Positions 14,817-28,338 of a DNA stretch of 64,000 nucleotides are shown here, piece after piece. How positions within the stretch are numbered: position 1 is the first letter of the stretch; each line of letters opens with the position of its first letter. The DNA is taken from assembly GCF_000013345.1 (NCBI RefSeq), contig NC_007777.1, positions 2,852,001 to 2,916,000 of the forward strand, written 5' to 3'. The position numbers and the translations under genes are program-made. The notes beneath the pieces were generated by a model, which saw only the letters and a list, made by a program, of their open reading frames with translations, was not told the origin of the DNA and made no database searches. Origin of the DNA: Frankia casuarinae. GTDB lineage: Bacteria; Actinomycetota; Actinomycetes; Frankiales; Frankiaceae.

Positions 14817-14868
14817 ATGCGCGGCTTGCTACGGAGGAGCGGTCGAATGCTTGTCGTCGGCACCTTTC

Positions 14869-17800
14869 TCACCTCTCGTGTCGTGCCAGCTTCTCGGTGA
14901 TCACCCGTGCGATCTCCGCGAGATGTTCTGCCTGCATGAGCTCCTGGTGGGCTCCTGAGATTTCGTGACCGTCGATCCGCCCGTCGACGTAGGGCCGCCA
15001 CAGGGTGGGCGCCTCGGCTGCGGGCTGGGAGGGCAACCGGTCAAGCAGCGCGACGAACAGCAGCAGGTCGCCGTGCAGGACATCCGGAGTGAACTCCGCG
15101 CCCAGCCTCATGGTGTTGTCGAGCACCGAGCGGATCCTGCGCAGCCGCTCGCCGTCGACGTCCCCGCGGCCGACGTCCCCACGGCCGACGACCTGCTCGA
15201 TCATCCGGTCCAGCCGCTGGTCCATCTTCCCGCGGACCTTCGGCATGACCTCCCGGCCGTCCTCCGGCCGGCTCCGTACGGCGGTGGAGGCGGGATAGCC
15301 GTCGAGAATCGCCAGGAGGCCGACCTGCTCGCCCCGTGCCTGGATGTGGGTGGCGAGGGCATGGGCGACCACCCCGCCCAGCGACCAGCCGAGCAGGTGG
15401 TAGGGGCCGGTGGGCTGGACGGATCGGATCCGTTCGAAGTAGTCGGCCGCCATGTCCGCCACGGTCCGCGGCAACGGCTCGGTCCGGGCCAGGCCTCGTG
15501 CCTGGAGGCCGTAGATGGGCAGGTCAGCGGGCAGGTGGTCGGCCAGGCCCGTGTAGCGCCAACTGATGCCCTCCACCGGGTGGACGCAGAACAGCGCGGG
15601 CCGGGTCCCCTCGGTGCGGATCGGCAGCAGGACGTCGAAGTCGTCGTCCTCGCCGCGGGTCTCCAGGGATGCCGCGACACCGGCCGGGGTGGGCTCGGCG
15701 AACAGCGTGCGGACGTTCAACTCGGTGCCCAGCACCTCCCGGATGCGAGCGATCAGCCGCATGGCCAGCAGCGAGTCGCCGCCGAGGTCGAAGAAGCCGT
15801 CGTCGGCCCCGACCCGCGCCAGGTCCAGGACCTCGGCGAACAGGGCGCACAACCGCTCCTCGACCGCGGTGCGCGGCCCCCGCCCGGTCGCCAGAGCACC
15901 GAAGTCGGGGGCGGGCAACGCCGCGCGGTCCAGCTTGCCGTTGGCGGTCAGCGGCAGCTCCGCCACCTCGACCACCACCGCGGGGACCATGTACTCGGGC
16001 AGCCGCCCGGCCACGAAGGCGCGGATCTCCGCCGCGCCGATCTCCTGGTGTGGCACGAGATAGGCCACGAGGTGCCGGTGGCCGGGCTGGTCCTCACGCA
16101 TCACGACGGCGACCTGGTCGACGGCGGGATGCCCGGACAGCACGGCCTCGATCTCGCCGGGCTCGATCCGGAAACCACGGATCTTCACCTGCGCATCCGC
16201 CCGCCCGGCGAACACCAGCCCACCATCGCCGGTCCACCGGGCCAGGTCACCCGTGCGGTACATGCGCTCCCCCGACCCCCCGAACGGGCAGGCCACGAAC
16301 CGCTCCCCGGTCAACGCGGGACGATTGAGATAGCCACGGGCCAGCCCGGCACCCGCCACATAAAGCTCACCGACCACCCCGGGAGGCACCGGCCGCAGGA
16401 ACTCGTCCAACACATACGTCCGGACACCCGGCAACGGGCCACCCACCACACTGCCCGTCCCCGCCACCACCCGCTCCCGGTCCAACGCGATGTGCGTGAC
16501 ATGGACCGTCGTCTCGGTAATGCCGTACATGTTGACCAACACCGGGACGTCGCCGGGATACCGGTCATACCACTGCCGCAACCGGGCAGGTTCCAGCGCC
16601 TCACCACCGAACACCACATACCGCAACGAGGAACCGACCCCGGCAGCAGCCAACTCACCGATCACCTGATAGAACGCCGACGGAGTCTGGCTGAGCACCG
16701 TCACACCCGTCCGGCTCAGCAACTCAACGAACTCCCGCGGCGACCGACTCACCGAGTGCGCCACCACCACAACCCGGCCACCGAGCAGCAACGCACCGAA
16801 CATCTCCCACACCGAAAAATCGAAGGCATAGGAGTGGAACAAACTCCACACATCATCGGCGCCCAGCCCGTACACCCGACCCGCCGTCTCGATGAGGGCA
16901 GCCACATTACGCTGCGGAATCAGCACACCCTTCGGCGTACCCGTCGACCCCGACGTATAGATCACATACGCCGGATGCCCCGGCCGCAACGACCGGACCC
17001 GCTCGGCATCCCGCACCGCCGTACCAGGCAGCCCAGCCAGCACACGAACCGTATCCGGGGCGTCCACGACAACCCTGACCGCCCCGTGCTCAGGCAACGC
17101 CCCCACGGTCCGCGCCGTACCCAACGTCACCACGGGAGCGGCATCGGCCAGCATAAACGCCTGCCGGGCGGCCGGATACTCCGGATCCACCGGCAGATAA
17201 GCCGCCCCCGCCTTCAGCACCGCCAGCAACGCCACCACCATCTCCACCGACCGGGGCAACGCCACCGCCACAATCCGTTCCGGCCCCACCCCCAAACCCA
17301 CCAACAGACGAGCCAGCCGGTTCACCGCGGCATCCAACTCCGCATAGGTCAACCGCACATCCTCACAGACCACCGCCACCGCATCAGGCCGCGCGACCAC
17401 CTGCGCCTGAAACATCTCCGGCAACGTCCTGGCCGACACCCCAACAGCAGAGCCACCAACAGCAGAGCCACCAACAGCGGAGCCGTTCCACGCCCGCACC
17501 ACCAGGTCATACTCACCGTCCGCCAGCACATCCACCTGACTCAACCGCAGACCAGGATCAGCCCCCACCACCTCAAGCAACCGAACCAGACGCCCCACCA
17601 ACCCCTCCGCGGTCGACCGATCGAACAGATCAGCCGAATACTCCAAAACCCCAGCCAGCCCCGCCGCACCACCCTCGGCATCACGATGCTCGGTCAACGC
17701 CAAAGACAGGTCGAACTTGGCCGCTCCCCCGCCGCCCGCCCTGACCTGGCTCACCTGAAGCCCGGGCAGTTCCCAGCCCGAGGTCCGGGGAGCGTTCTGG

Positions 17801-20800
17801 AAGGTCAGCATGACCTGGAACAACGGATGCCGGGCCAACGAACGAACCGGCTGCACCTCCTCCACCAACCGCTCAAACGGCACATCCTGATGCGCATAGG
17901 CAGCCAGATCCACCTCACGCACCCGACCCACCACCTCAGCAAACGACGGATCACCACCAAGACCGACCCGCAACACCAACGTATTGACAAAAAACCCGAC
18001 CAGATCATCCAACGCCGCCGCACCCCGACCCGCCACCGCCGTCCCCACCGGAATATCAACCCCCGCACCCAACCGCGACAGCAACACCGCCACCGCCGCC
18101 TGCACCACCATGAACAACGTCGCCTGCCCCGCCCGCGCCACCTCCACCAACCGCCCATGCACCCCCGCACCCACCCGCACCGGCACCGCCCCACCCCGAT
18201 AACTCGCCACCGCCGGACGCGGCCGATCCACCGGCAACACCAACTCCACCGGAAGACCCGCCAAAGCAGAACGCCAATACCCCAACTGCGCACTCAACAA
18301 ACTACCCGGATCAGACTCACTCCCCAACACCGCACGCTGCCACAACGCATAATCCGCATACTGCACCGGCAACCCCACCCACGACGGCGCCCGCCCCGAC
18401 AACCGCGCCGCATACGCCGCCGACAAATCACGCCCCAACACCCCCATCGACCAGCCATCCGCCGCAATATGATGCACCACCACCACCAGAACATGCTCCC
18501 GCGCGGACACCACGAACAACGACACCCGCCACGGCAACTCCCGCCCCACATCAAAACCCCGCCCCACCTCCGCCCGCAGCAACAACGGCACATCCTCCGC
18601 CGCCACCTCCACCACCGACAACACGGGAGAGCCCTCCCGCACCTCCTGCCGGGGAACGCCGCCGGTATCGGGAAACACCGTCCGCAGGCTCTCGTGTCGC
18701 AACGCGACGTCGCCCAGCGCCGCCCGCAGGGCCGCCACGTCGAGCTCGCCGGTGAGCCTCAGCGCGAACGGCATGTTGTAGACCGCCCCACCCTCTTGGA
18801 AGCGGTTGAGGAACCACATCCGGGTCTGGCCGTACGACAGCGGAACCACCGCCGGGCGGACCGCCCGGACCAGCGCCGCCCGGGGCCGTCCGCCGCCGTC
18901 GAGCAGCCGGGCGACGCCCGCCGGCGTCGGCGCGGCGAAGAGCGCTCGGATGTTCACCTCGACGTCCAGCACGGCCTGCACGCGGGCGATCAGCCGCATC
19001 GCGAGCAGGGAATCGCCACCCAGCTCGAAGAACCCGTCGTCGACCCCCACCCGATCAAGCCGCAACACCTCCGCAAACAACGAACACAACACCTCCTCGA
19101 CCGCGGTACGCGGCGCCCCCCCAGTCACCAACCCACCGAAATCCGGCGCCGGCAACGCCCCACGATCAAGCTTGCCATTAGGCGTCACCGGCAACGCCGG
19201 CAACGCAACAACCCCCGCCGGAACCAGATACTCCGGCAACCGCTCCGCCGCGAACTCCCGCACCGCACGACCATCAACATCCCCCGGCACCACATAACCC
19301 ACCAGATACCTGTGACCCGGCCGATCCTCCCGAGCCACCACCACCACCCGAGTCACCCCCGGAAACACCGCCAAAACCGCCTCAACCTCACCCACCTCAA
19401 CCCGAAACCCACGAATCTTAAGCTGCGTGTCCGCCCGCCCCACAAACACCAACTCACCAGCAGCAGTCCACCGAACCAGATCCCCCGACCGGTACATCCG
19501 CTCCCCAGACCCGGAAAACGGACACGCCACAAACCGCTCACCGGTCAACCCCGCACGAGCCCAGTAACCACGAGCCAGCCCCGGACCCGCAAGATAAAGC
19601 TCACCGACCACCCCCGGCGGCACCGGCTGCAGCAGATCATCCAGCACATAGGTCCGGGTACCGGCGATCGGTGTGCCCAGGCTGACGCCGCCGCCCGCCG
19701 TCAACTGCCGGCAGGTCGACCAGATCGTGGTCTCGGTCGGGCCGTACATGTTCCACACCTGCGCGCAGCGCTCGATCATCGCCTCGGCCAGGTCCGGAGG
19801 GAGGGCCTCGCCGCCGCACAGAGCCTTCAGCCCGGGAGAGCCCGCCCAGCCGTCGTCGACGAGCATCCGCCAGGTCACCGGCGTAGCCTGCAGCACCGTC
19901 GCGCTGTGCCGTACGATCTCCGCCGCCAGCCTCCTGGGGTCCAGGGCCACCTCGCGTTCGGCCACCACCACGCGCCCGCCCACGACCAGCGGCAGGAACA
20001 GCTCGAGCCCGGCGATGTCGAAGCCCAGCGTCGTCACGGCCAGCAGTACGTCGGCCTCGGTGAGGCCGGGGCGGATTCGCATCGCGGCGAGGAACGTCAC
20101 CAGGTTGCGGTGTGAGATGACCACGCCCTTGGGTGTTCCGGTGGAGCCCGAGGTGTAGATCACATATGCCGGGTGCCGCGGGTCGATCCGGCCTGACGCG
20201 GTCGGCTGCCGGGCCGCCGGGGCCTCGGCGGTCCGTGGGTCGTCCAGGACCGTCCGTACGGCCGGGTGGCCGGGCAGCGCCCGGGCGGTCTCGGCCGTGC
20301 AGACCACGGCGGCGGGATCGGCGTCGGCCAGCATGAACGCCACCCGCGAGGACGGGTATCCCACGTCTACCGGGAGGTAGGCCGCGCCGGTCTTCAGCAC
20401 CGCCAGCAGCGCCACCAGCATCTCAGCGGACCGCGGCAGGGCCACGGCGACGACCCGCTCCGGCCCGGCGCCCTGCTCGGTCAGCCGCGCGGCAAGTCGG
20501 CCCGCCGCCGCATCCAGCTCCGCATAGGTGAGGCCTACGTCCTGGAAGACCACCGCGACGGCGTCCGGGCTGCGCCGCACCTGGGCCTCGAACAACTCGG
20601 GCAGCGTCCGGTCCGAGACCTTGAGCGCGGTGTCGTTCCAGGCGGTGTCGTTCCAGGCGTGCACGACCTGGGCCCACTCGGCCTCGTCCATGACCGGCAC
20701 CCGGCTCGCCCGCAGCGCGGGGTCGGCGGCGACCGTTTCCAGCAGCCGCACCAGCCGCCCAGCCAGCTTCTCGGCCGTCGCCCGGTCGAACAGGTCGGCC

Positions 20801-23800
20801 GAGTAGCCGACCGCCCCGTCCAGCCCGGCGGGTGCGCCGCCGGCGGTGTGGTGTTCCCCGACGGTGAAGGACAGGTCGAACCTGGCGGCGTCGGAGCTCG
20901 ACCGCTGTGGTTGGACGGACAGGCCCGGCAGCTCCCAGCCGCCGTCCTGGTGGGTGGTCTGGAAGGTCATCATGACCTGGAACAGCGGGTGCCGGGCCAG
21001 CGATCGGTCCGGTTGCAGCTCCTCCACCAGCCGCTCGAACGGCACGTCCTGGTGGGCGTAGGCGGCCAGGTTCACCTCGCGAACCCGGGCGACCAGGTCA
21101 CTGAACGACGGGTCGCCGCCGGCATCGGTGCGCAGCACCAGCGTGTTGACGAAGAAGCCGACCAGGCCATCCAACGCAGGGTCGCCCCGGCCCGCGATGA
21201 CGGTGCCGAGCGGGATGTCGGTGCCCGCGCCCAGGCGGGACAGCAGCAGCGCGACCGCCGCCTGCACCACCATGAACATCGTGGCCTTCCGGTCCCGGGC
21301 GATCCCCGCCAGCCTGGCGTGGGCCTCGGCGCTGACGCGCAGCGGGACAGTGCCGCCGGTGAAGGAGGCCACGGCCGGGCGCGGACGGTCGACCGGCAGC
21401 GTCAGCTCGGCAGGAAGACCGGCCAGGGACTGCCGCCAGTACGCCAGTTGCCTGCTGATCAGGCTGTCCGGGTCGTCCTCGCTGCCCAGGATCTGGCGCT
21501 GCCAGGCCGAGAAGTCGGCGTACTGGACCGGCAGCGCCGCCCATGACGGCTCCCGGCCGGCGAGTCGCGCCGCGTAGGCCGTGGACAGGTCACGGGTGAG
21601 CACTCCTATCGACCAGCCGTCGGCCGCGATGTGATGCACGACCAGCAGCAGGACGTGCTCGCGCTCGGCCAGGACGAGCAGCTCGGCCCGCCACGGCGGC
21701 TCGCTGCGTACGTCGAAGCCACGTGCCGCCTCGGCCGCCAGCAGGTCCGCGAGGTCCCGCTCGCTGGTCGCACGCACCACGAGCTCGGGGCCGCCGTCCA
21801 GGATCTTCTGGAAGGGCACCCCGTCCCGGTCGGGGAACACCGTGCGCAGGGTCTCGTGCCGCTGTGCCACGTCCTTCAGCGCGGCTCGCAGCGCGTCCCG
21901 GTCCAGGTCACCGCGCAGCCGCAGCGCCATCGGCATGTTGTAGACCGCGCTGCCCTCCTGCAACCGGTTGAGGAACCACATGCGGGTCTGCCCGAACGAC
22001 AGCGGGATCTCCTCGGGCCGCTGCCCGGCCACCAGGGGGGTACGGGCGCTCCCGCCGCCGGAGGCCAGCCTGGCGATGCCCGCCGGGGTCGGCGCGGCGA
22101 ACAGCTCGCGGATGTTCACCTCGACGTCCAGCACGGCCTGCACGCGGGCGATCAGTCGCATGGCCAGCAGGGAGTCGCCGCCGAGGTTGAAGAAGTCGTC
22201 GTCGGCGCCGACCCGGTCCAGGTGCAGGGTCTCAGCGAACAGGCCGCACAGCAGCTCCTCGGCGGGAGTACGAGGAGCACGCCCGGTGACCAGACCCGCG
22301 AAATCCGGAGCGGGCAGAGCCTTACGGTCAAGCTTCCCGCTCAGCGTCAACGGCAACTCCGCCAACTCCACCACCGCCGCCGGCACCATGTACTCCGGCA
22401 ACCGCCGCGCGGCGAACTCCCGCAACCCGGCAGCATCCACACCCCGACCCGCCGCCGCCACCACGTAGGCGACAAGATACCGATGACCAGGCTGATCCTC
22501 CCGGACCACCACCGCAACCCGACCCACCGCCCCATCCCCCGCCAAAACAGCCTCAACCTCACCCAACTCGATCCGCAACCCACGAATCTTCACCTGCGCA
22601 TCAACCCGCCCCACATACACCAACACACCATCACCCCGCCACCGCACCAAATCCCCCGTCCGATACATCCGCTCCCCAGACCCAGAAAACGGACACGCCA
22701 CAAACCGCTCCCCCGTCAACGACGAACGACCCACATACCCACGCGCCAACCCCACACCAGCGATATACAACTCCCCCACCACCCCCGGCGGAACCGGCCG
22801 CAGAAAACCATCCAACACAAACAACCGAACATTCCAGATCGGCCCCCCGATCGGCACCACCCCCGACACCCCCGGCGGACACGCCCAGAACGACACATCC
22901 ACCGACGCCTCAGTCGGACCATAAAGATTATGCAACCCCACCCCCGGCAACACCCCCTGAAACCGCTCCACCAACTCGCCCGGCAAAACCTCACCACTAC
23001 ACACCACCCGCCGAAGCCCCCCACACAAAGCCGCACCCTCCTCATCCAGAAACAACCCCAGCATCGACGGCACAAAATGCACCGTCGTCACCCGCTCAGC
23101 CACCACCAGATCCACCAGATAACGCGGATCACGATGACCACCAGGCCGCGCCACCACCAGACACGCACCCGTAACCAGCGGCCAGAAAAACTCCCACACC
23201 GACACGTCAAACCCCGACGACGTCTTCTGCAGAACCCGGTCATCACCACCCAACCCATACTCACCCTGCATCCACAACAACCGGTTCACAATCCCCCGAT
23301 GCGACACCACCACCCCCTTCGGCACACCCGTCGACCCCGACGTATACATCACATACGCCGGACACCCCGGCCGCACCACAACACCAGGAGACGTCCCCGG
23401 ACAATCCCGCACCACCCCACCGTCATCCACCATCAGCCGCACAGCCGGATGCTCCGGCAAACCCCCCACCGTCTCCGCCGTACACAACACCACCACCGGA
23501 TCCGCATCAGCCAACATCAACCCCACCCGCGACGCCGGATACTCCGGATCAACCGGCAGATACGCACCCCCCGCCTTCACCACCGCCAACAACGCCACCA
23601 CCAACTCCACCGACCGCGCCACCGCCACCGCCACCACCCGCTCCGCACCCACCCCCAACCCCACCAAACGCCACGCCAACCGATTCGCCGCCACCTCCAA
23701 CTCCCCATACGACACCACCCGCCCCTCACACACCAACGCCACCGCACCCGGACTCCGCCGCACCTGCGCCTCAAACAACTCCGACAACGTCACCTCCGGC

Positions 23801-26800
23801 ACCACCACCCCCGTCTCATTCCACCCATCCACCACCCGGGCCCGCTCGGTCTCGTCGAGGAGCGGCACCTGGCTGACCCGGAGCGTGGGATCGGCAGCCA
23901 CCGCCTCCAGCACCCGCACCAGCCGGTTCGCCGTCTCCTCGGCCGTCCGCTGGTCGAACAGGTCGGCCGAGTAGCCGACCGCCCCGCTGATCCCGGCGAG
24001 CTCCCCGTCGGGAGTGCGGTTCTCGGCCAGGCTGAACGACAGGTCGAACTTGGCCACGTCCGAGCCAGAGCGCTCCGGCCGTACCGACAGGCCGGGCAGC
24101 TCCCAACCCCCGTCCTGGTGGGTGTTCTGGAAGGTCAGCATCACCTGGAACAGCGGGTGCCGGGACAGCGAGCGGGCCGGTTGCAGCTCCTCCACCAGCC
24201 GCTCGAACGGCACGTCCTGATGGGCGTACGCCGCCAGGTTCATCTCCCGCACCCGGCCGAGCAGCTCGGCAAAGGACGGGTCGCCGCCGAGGTCGGTGCG
24301 CAGCACCAGCGTGTTGACGAAGAACCCGATCAGATCGTCCACGGCGGCGTCGCCGCGACCGGCCACCGGGGTGCCCAGCGCGATGTCGGTGCCCGCGCCG
24401 AGCCCTGACAGCAGTACCGCAATCGCCGCCTGCATCACCATGAACAGCGTGGCCCGCTCGTCCTGGGCCAGCCCGGTGAGCCGCGCGTGCACCTGCGGGC
24501 CGAGCCGCAGCGGCACCGAGCCGCCGGCGAAGGAGGCCACGGGCGGGCGCTGGCGGTCGACCGGCAGGGTCAGCTCGGCAGGAAGCTCAGCCAGGGTCGA
24601 CCGCCAGTACGCCAGTTGCCTGCTGATCAGGCTGTCCGGGTCGTCCTCACTGCCGAGCACTTCGCGCTGCCAGACCGCGAAGTCGGCGTACTGCACCGGC
24701 AAGGGCGCCCACGACGGTTCCTGACCGGACAGTCGCGCCGCATAGGCCGCCGACAGGTCGCGGGTCAGCACCCCCATCGACCAGCCGTCGGCCGCGATGT
24801 GGTGCATCACCAGGAGCAGCATGTGCTCCTGCGGGGACAGCGCGAACAAGGACGCCCGCCATGGCAGCTCGTGGCGCACGTCGAACGGACGACTCGCCTC
24901 GGCCGCCAGCAGGCCGGGTAGTTCCCGCTCATCGGTGTCCTGCACCACGAGCTCGGGGCCGCCCGCCAGGATCTGCTGGAAGGGCAGCCCATCCGAGTCG
25001 GGGAACACCGTCCGCAGGCTCTCGTGCCGAGTCGCGACGTCGGCCAACGCCGCGCGCAACGCCGCCCGGTCCAGGTCACCGCGCAGCCGCAGCGCCATCG
25101 GCATGTTGTAGACCGCGCTGCCCTCCTGCAACCGGTTCAGGAACCACATCCGCGCCTGGCCGAACGACAGCGGCAGCACCGCGGGCCGCCGGCCCGCCAC
25201 CAGGGCGGTACGAGCGGTACCGTCGCCGCCGACCAGCCTGGCGACACCGGCCGGGGTCTGCGCCGTGAACAGGTCGTGGATGCTGACCTCAGCCCCGAGC
25301 GCCCCCCGCACCCGGGCAATCAGCCGCATCGCGAGCAGAGAGTCACCACCAAGATCGAAGAAACTGTCCTCGACCCCGACCCGCTCCAACCGCAACACCT
25401 CCGCAAACAAACCACACAACACCTCCTCCACCGCGGTACGCGGCGAACGACCCCCCACCCGACCCGCGAAATCCGGAACCGGCAACGCACCCCGATCCAC
25501 CTTCCCCTGACCAGTCAACGGCAACCCAGACAACACCACCACCACCGCCGGCACCATATACTCCGGCAACAAACCCGCCACAAAGTCGCGGATCTGGACG
25601 GTGTCGAGCGCCTCCCCCTCGGAGGCGACGACATAGGCGACCAACCGTTTCTGCCCCGGCTCATCCTCACGCACCACCACCACACACCGCCCCACCCCCG
25701 GATACAACCCCAACACCGCCTCCACCTCACCCAACTCAATCCGAAAACCACGAACCTTCACCTGCCCATCCACCCGACCGGCGAACACCAACTGCCCCTC
25801 CCCCGTCCACCGCCCCAAATCCCCCGTCCGATACATCCGCTCCCCAGACCCGGAAAACGGACACGCCACAAACCGCTCCCCCGTCAACCCAGGCCGGCCA
25901 AAATACCCACGCGCCAACCCCACACCCGCCACATACAACTCACCCGTCACCCCCGGCGGCACCGGCTGCAAAAACCGATCCAACACAAACACCCGGGTGT
26001 TATCCATCGGACGGCCAATCGGCACCACCGAGGCAACCTCATCCCCCGGCCGCACCTCAAACACCGTCGCACACACCGTCACCTCCGTCGGCCCATACAA
26101 CTGCCGCACCACCACCCCCGGACACGCCTCCACCACCCGCACCACCGCCGCCGCACTCACCACATCCCCACCCGTCACCACCTCACGCACCCCCACAAAA
26201 CACCCCGGCGCCTCCTCCGCCACCGCCGCAAACAACCCCGCCGTCACATGCACCACCGTCGGCCCAAAATCCGAAATCAACCCCTTCAGCACCCCAGCGT
26301 CGACCCGCCCGGCCGGCGCCACCACCACCTGACCCCCCGACAACAACGCCACCCACAACTCCCACGTCGACGCGTCAAACGCATGCGACGCATGAAACAA
26401 CACCCGCCCATGAACCTCCCGCGACCAACACCGATCCGCCGCCAACCCGACCACACCCGCATGCGTCACCGCCACACCCTTCGGCACCCCCGTCGACCCC
26501 GACGTATACATCACATACGCCACATCATCCGCACCCACCCGCACCGCCGGCGGCCCACACTCCCCCTCCCCATCCACCCAGCCACCCGCCCACACCACCC
26601 CGACAGACCCCGGCAGATCAGACACCCCCACATCAGCCACCACCACCCGCACCCCCGCCTCAGCCAGCACCCGCCCCACCCGCACCACCGGCCACTCCAC
26701 ATCCACCGGCACATACGCCGCCCCCACCTTCACCACCCCCACCAACACCGCCACCAACTCCACCGACCGCTCCATCACCACCCCAACCCGATCACCAGAC

Positions 26801-28338
26801 CGCACCCCAGCCGCCACCAAATCCCGCGCCACCCGATTCGCCGCCACCTCCAACTCCCCATACGTCACCCGCACACCCCCCGACACCACCGCCACCACAT
26901 CCCGCCCCGCAGCCACCCACCCCCCAAACACCCCCGGCAACGTCCCCACCCCAACCCCAACCCCAGTGTCATTCCACTCCTCCACCACCCGCACCCACTC
27001 AGCCGCACCCAACACCGGCACCCGACCCACCAACACCCCCGGATCCGCCGCCACAGCCTCCAGGATCCGTACCAACCGGGCCAGCAGCTCCGCGGCCGTC
27101 CGCTGGTCGAACAGGTCGGGCCGGTAGTCCACGTGCAGCGCCAGCCCGTCGCGGCCAGGCCGTATGCCCAGGGTGAGGGGATAGTGCGCGGCCTGCCGGC
27201 CACCGCGCGAGGTGACCCGCAGGCTGTCCGGGTCGGCCGCCGCGGGTGCCGCGGGTGCCACCGTCGGGTCGAACGGATAGTTCTCGTAGACCACGAGCGT
27301 GTCGAAGACCGCGCCGGGCCCGGCCTCGCGCTGGATCTCGGCCAGGCCGAGGTACTGGTGAGCCGTCAACGCGGACTGCCGGGCCTGCAAGGCCGCCAGC
27401 ATGTCGCAGACCCGCTGGGCCGGATCCAGCGGCACCCGGACCGGCAGCGTGTTGATGAACAGGCCCAGCATGTCCTCCACCCCGGGCAGCTCGGGCGGAC
27501 GACCCGCGACGACCGCACCGAACACCACGTCGGACCGGCCGGCCAGGCGGCTGACCAGCATCGCCCACGCCCCCTGCACGACCGTGTTCAGCGTCACCCC
27601 GTGGGCCTGGGCCAGCTCGCGCAGCGCTCCGGTCGGCTCGGGGCCCAGGCGCAGCTCGGTGAGCTCGGTCATTACCGGATCCCGGCCCGGGTCCGCCACC
27701 ACGACTCTGGTTGGCTCCTGCTTGCCGTCCAGCTCACGGCGCCAGGCCGCTCGCGCGGCCTGGCGGTCCTGCCTGCTCAGCCATACCAGGTAGTCACGGT
27801 AAGGCGGCACGGGCTTCAGCCCGCTGGAGTCGCCGCCCGCCCGGTACACCCCGAACAGCTCGCGTTTGAAGATCGGCAGCGACCAGCCGTCCAGCAGGAT
27901 GTGATGGTTGGTGATCACCAGGCGGTGGCGCCGCGCACCGAACCGGATCAGCAGGAACCGCAGCAGCGGAGGTACGGCCGGGTCGAATCCGCGGTCCAGG
28001 TCCTCGGCGGCCAGCCGGTCGGCCTCCGCCTCGGCTCCGGCCGAAGGCAGCGCCGACACGTCCGCCTCACGCCATGGCAGCGCGACCCTGGCGGCGATGA
28101 CCTGGACCGGCTGGGCAAGCCCGGCCGTCTGCCGGAACCCGGCCCGCAGGTTGGCGTGCCGGTCCAGCATCGCCTGCCCCGACGCGCGCAGGACCTCGGC
28201 GTCCAGCGGTCCCTCCAGCTCCATGACGTGCTGCCCGGAGTAGACGTCCACAGCCTGCTCGTCGAACGTGGCGTGGAACAGCAACCCCTCCTGCAACGGT
28301 GAGAGCGGCCATACTTCCGACAGCGCGGAGCGTTTCAT
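14869..28338 (-). CDS. NRPS3, terminal four-module synthetase with thioesterase (C-A-T x4, TE)
   Basis: A 4,489-residue synthetase. Domains by rough residue: C1 10-450 (D-donor style, [13 protein letters not shown]), A1 465-975, T1 998, C2 1055-1500, A2 1520-2030, T2 2053, C3 2110-2560, A3 2580-3090, T3 3109, C4 3165-3620, A4 3650-4160, T4 4186, TE 4230-4489 with GWSLGG near 4316 and a His in GAHQELM. Specificity residues read by eye: A1 DAWHVGLVCK (Hpg-like), A2 DVWHVSLVDK (Ser), A3 DILQLGMIWK (Gly), A4 DFWSVGMVHK (Thr-like). C2-C4 carry HHIAADGWS and follow modules without E. The ATG overlaps the NRPS2 stop (ATGA). The TE marks this as the last protein of the line; it could release a linear or a cyclic peptide. 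Confidence 0.95.
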   Translation of the reverse strand: MKRSALSEVWPLSPLQEGLLFHATFDEQAVDVYSGQHVMELEGPLDAEVLRASGQAMLDRHANLRAGFRQTAGLAQPVQVIAARVALPWREADVSALPSAGAEAEADRLAAEDLDRGFDPAVPPLLRFLLIRFGARRHRLVITNHHILLDGWSLPIFKRELFGVYRAGGDSSGLKPVPPYRDYLVWLSRQDRQAARAAWRRELDGKQEPTRVVVADPGRDPVMTELTELRLGPEPTGALRELAQAHGVTLNTVVQGAWAMLVSRLAGRSDVVFGAVVAGRPPELPGVEDMLGLFINTLPVRVPLDPAQRVCDMLAALQARQSALTAHQYLGLAEIQREAGPGAVFDTLVVYENYPFDPTVAPAAPAAADPDSLRVTSRGGRQAAHYPLTLGIRPGRDGLALHVDYRPDLFDQRTAAELLARLVRILEAVAADPGVLVGRVPVLGAAEWVRVVEEWNDTGVGVGVGTLPGVFGGWVAAGRDVVAVVSGGVRVTYGELEVAANRVARDLVAAGVRSGDRVGVVMERSVELVAVLVGVVKVGAAYVPVDVEWPVVRVGRVLAEAGVRVVVADVGVSDLPGSVGVVWAGGWVDGEGECGPPAVRVGADDVAYVMYTSGSTGVPKGVAVTHAGVVGLAADRCWSREVHGRVLFHASHAFDASTWELWVALLSGGQVVVAPAGRVDAGVLKGLISDFGPTVVHVTAGLFAAVAEEAPGCFVGVREVVTGGDVVSAAAVVRVVEACPGVVVRQLYGPTEVTVCATVFEVRPGDEVASVVPIGRPMDNTRVFVLDRFLQPVPPGVTGELYVAGVGLARGYFGRPGLTGERFVACPFSGSGERMYRTGDLGRWTGEGQLVFAGRVDGQVKVRGFRIELGEVEAVLGLYPGVGRCVVVVREDEPGQKRLVAYVVASEGEALDTVQIRDFVAGLLPEYMVPAVVVVLSGLPLTGQGKVDRGALPVPDFAGRVGGRSPRTAVEEVLCGLFAEVLRLERVGVEDSFFDLGGDSLLAMRLIARVRGALGAEVSIHDLFTAQTPAGVARLVGGDGTARTALVAGRRPAVLPLSFGQARMWFLNRLQEGSAVYNMPMALRLRGDLDRAALRAALADVATRHESLRTVFPDSDGLPFQQILAGGPELVVQDTDERELPGLLAAEASRPFDVRHELPWRASLFALSPQEHMLLLVMHHIAADGWSMGVLTRDLSAAYAARLSGQEPSWAPLPVQYADFAVWQREVLGSEDDPDSLISRQLAYWRSTLAELPAELTLPVDRQRPPVASFAGGSVPLRLGPQVHARLTGLAQDERATLFMVMQAAIAVLLSGLGAGTDIALGTPVAGRGDAAVDDLIGFFVNTLVLRTDLGGDPSFAELLGRVREMNLAAYAHQDVPFERLVEELQPARSLSRHPLFQVMLTFQNTHQDGGWELPGLSVRPERSGSDVAKFDLSFSLAENRTPDGELAGISGAVGYSADLFDQRTAEETANRLVRVLEAVAADPTLRVSQVPLLDETERARVVDGWNETGVVVPEVTLSELFEAQVRRSPGAVALVCEGRVVSYGELEVAANRLAWRLVGLGVGAERVVAVAVARSVELVVALLAVVKAGGAYLPVDPEYPASRVGLMLADADPVVVLCTAETVGGLPEHPAVRLMVDDGGVVRDCPGTSPGVVVRPGCPAYVMYTSGSTGVPKGVVVSHRGIVNRLLWMQGEYGLGGDDRVLQKTSSGFDVSVWEFFWPLVTGACLVVARPGGHRDPRYLVDLVVAERVTTVHFVPSMLGLFLDEEGAALCGGLRRVVCSGEVLPGELVERFQGVLPGVGLHNLYGPTEASVDVSFWACPPGVSGVVPIGGPIWNVRLFVLDGFLRPVPPGVVGELYIAGVGLARGYVGRSSLTGERFVACPFSGSGERMYRTGDLVRWRGDGVLVYVGRVDAQVKIRGLRIELGEVEAVLAGDGAVGRVAVVVREDQPGHRYLVAYVVAAAGRGVDAAGLREFAARRLPEYMVPAAVVELAELPLTLSGKLDRKALPAPDFAGLVTGRAPRTPAEELLCGLFAETLHLDRVGADDDFFNLGGDSLLAMRLIARVQAVLDVEVNIRELFAAPTPAGIARLASGGGSARTPLVAGQRPEEIPLSFGQTRMWFLNRLQEGSAVYNMPMALRLRGDLDRDALRAALKDVAQRHETLRTVFPDRDGVPFQKILDGGPELVVRATSERDLADLLAAEAARGFDVRSEPPWRAELLVLAEREHVLLLVVHHIAADGWSIGVLTRDLSTAYAARLAGREPSWAALPVQYADFSAWQRQILGSEDDPDSLISRQLAYWRQSLAGLPAELTLPVDRPRPAVASFTGGTVPLRVSAEAHARLAGIARDRKATMFMVVQAAVALLLSRLGAGTDIPLGTVIAGRGDPALDGLVGFFVNTLVLRTDAGGDPSFSDLVARVREVNLAAYAHQDVPFERLVEELQPDRSLARHPLFQVMMTFQTTHQDGGWELPGLSVQPQRSSSDAARFDLSFTVGEHHTAGGAPAGLDGAVGYSADLFDRATAEKLAGRLVRLLETVAADPALRASRVPVMDEAEWAQVVHAWNDTAWNDTALKVSDRTLPELFEAQVRRSPDAVAVVFQDVGLTYAELDAAAGRLAARLTEQGAGPERVVAVALPRSAEMLVALLAVLKTGAAYLPVDVGYPSSRVAFMLADADPAAVVCTAETARALPGHPAVRTVLDDPRTAEAPAARQPTASGRIDPRHPAYVIYTSGSTGTPKGVVISHRNLVTFLAAMRIRPGLTEADVLLAVTTLGFDIAGLELFLPLVVGGRVVVAEREVALDPRRLAAEIVRHSATVLQATPVTWRMLVDDGWAGSPGLKALCGGEALPPDLAEAMIERCAQVWNMYGPTETTIWSTCRQLTAGGGVSLGTPIAGTRTYVLDDLLQPVPPGVVGELYLAGPGLARGYWARAGLTGERFVACPFSGSGERMYRSGDLVRWTAAGELVFVGRADTQLKIRGFRVEVGEVEAVLAVFPGVTRVVVVAREDRPGHRYLVGYVVPGDVDGRAVREFAAERLPEYLVPAGVVALPALPVTPNGKLDRGALPAPDFGGLVTGGAPRTAVEEVLCSLFAEVLRLDRVGVDDGFFELGGDSLLAMRLIARVQAVLDVEVNIRALFAAPTPAGVARLLDGGGRPRAALVRAVRPAVVPLSYGQTRMWFLNRFQEGGAVYNMPFALRLTGELDVAALRAALGDVALRHESLRTVFPDTGGVPRQEVREGSPVLSVVEVAAEDVPLLLRAEVGRGFDVGRELPWRVSLFVVSAREHVLVVVVHHIAADGWSMGVLGRDLSAAYAARLSGRAPSWVGLPVQYADYALWQRAVLGSESDPGSLLSAQLGYWRSALAGLPVELVLPVDRPRPAVASYRGGAVPVRVGAGVHGRLVEVARAGQATLFMVVQAAVAVLLSRLGAGVDIPVGTAVAGRGAAALDDLVGFFVNTLVLRVGLGGDPSFAEVVGRVREVDLAAYAHQDVPFERLVEEVQPVRSLARHPLFQVMLTFQNAPRTSGWELPGLQVSQVRAGGGGAAKFDLSLALTEHRDAEGGAAGLAGVLEYSADLFDRSTAEGLVGRLVRLLEVVGADPGLRLSQVDVLADGEYDLVVRAWNGSAVGGSAVGGSAVGVSARTLPEMFQAQVVARPDAVAVVCEDVRLTYAELDAAVNRLARLLVGLGVGPERIVAVALPRSVEMVVALLAVLKAGAAYLPVDPEYPAARQAFMLADAAPVVTLGTARTVGALPEHGAVRVVVDAPDTVRVLAGLPGTAVRDAERVRSLRPGHPAYVIYTSGSTGTPKGVLIPQRNVAALIETAGRVYGLGADDVWSLFHSYAFDFSVWEMFGALLLGGRVVVVAHSVSRSPREFVELLSRTGVTVLSQTPSAFYQVIGELAAAGVGSSLRYVVFGGEALEPARLRQWYDRYPGDVPVLVNMYGITETTVHVTHIALDRERVVAGTGSVVGGPLPGVRTYVLDEFLRPVPPGVVGELYVAGAGLARGYLNRPALTGERFVACPFGGSGERMYRTGDLARWTGDGGLVFAGRADAQVKIRGFRIEPGEIEAVLSGHPAVDQVAVVMREDQPGHRHLVAYLVPHQEIGAAEIRAFVAGRLPEYMVPAVVVEVAELPLTANGKLDRAALPAPDFGALATGRGPRTAVEERLCALFAEVLDLARVGADDGFFDLGGDSLLAMRLIARIREVLGTELNVRTLFAEPTPAGVAASLETRGEDDDFDVLLPIRTEGTRPALFCVHPVEGISWRYTGLADHLPADLPIYGLQARGLARTEPLPRTVADMAADYFERIRSVQPTGPYHLLGWSLGGVVAHALATHIQARGEQVGLLAILDGYPASTAVRSRPEDGREVMPKVRGKMDQRLDRMIEQVVGRGDVGRGDVDGERLRRIRSVLDNTMRLGAEFTPDVLHGDLLLFVALLDRLPSQPAAEAPTLWRPYVDGRIDGHEISGAHQELMQAEHLAEIARVITEKLARHER
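15156..15185 (-). repeat. 15-bp tandem duplication in the NRPS3 thioesterase
   Basis: Two 15-base units (15156-15170, 15171-15185) differing by one base encode GRGDV twice, in a variable loop of the TE domain. Confidence 0.9.
15745..17425 (-). repeat. Thr-type A/T block, copy 2 (NRPS3 module 4)
   Basis: Partner of the block at 5264-6950. 16109-17425 is essentially identical to 5634-6950, and 15745-15998 to 5264-5517, with a diverged patch between. Identity stops abruptly at the A-domain N-terminus, where NRPS3 continues into a C domain and NRPS4 begins with its start codon. Confidence 0.9.
17441..17485 (-). repeat. Three 15-bp tandem repeats in the C4-A4 linker of NRPS3
   Basis: Units CCAACAGCAGAGCCA at 17441 and 17456 and a variant at 17471 encode GSAVG-type pentapeptides three times between condensation and adenylation domains. 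Confidence 0.95.
20627..20656 (-). repeat. 15-bp tandem duplication in the C3-A3 linker of NRPS3
   Basis: GCGGTGTCGTTCCAG occurs twice in a row, encoding [10 protein letters not shown] just before the A3 domain. WNDT is the usual end of the C-A linker, so the normal linker tail has been copied. Confidence 0.95.
25344..27078 (-). repeat. Hpg A-domain homogenised block, copy 2 (NRPS3 module 1)
   Basis: About 1.73 kb nearly identical to NRPS2 module 2 (constant offset 4,649 where compared) and to both Hpg modules of NRPS1. It runs from the carrier-protein Ser region through the whole A domain into the C-A linker. Confidence 0.93.

Noticed and set aside
14965-20115. Very long plus-strand open frame rich in His, Arg, Pro and Gln
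   Set aside because: It lies antisense to NRPS3 and its composition is what G/T-ending codons give on the opposite strand; no start signals or domains. The similar frames at 28767-35780, 44945-50071 and 2306-5011 were rejected for the same reason.
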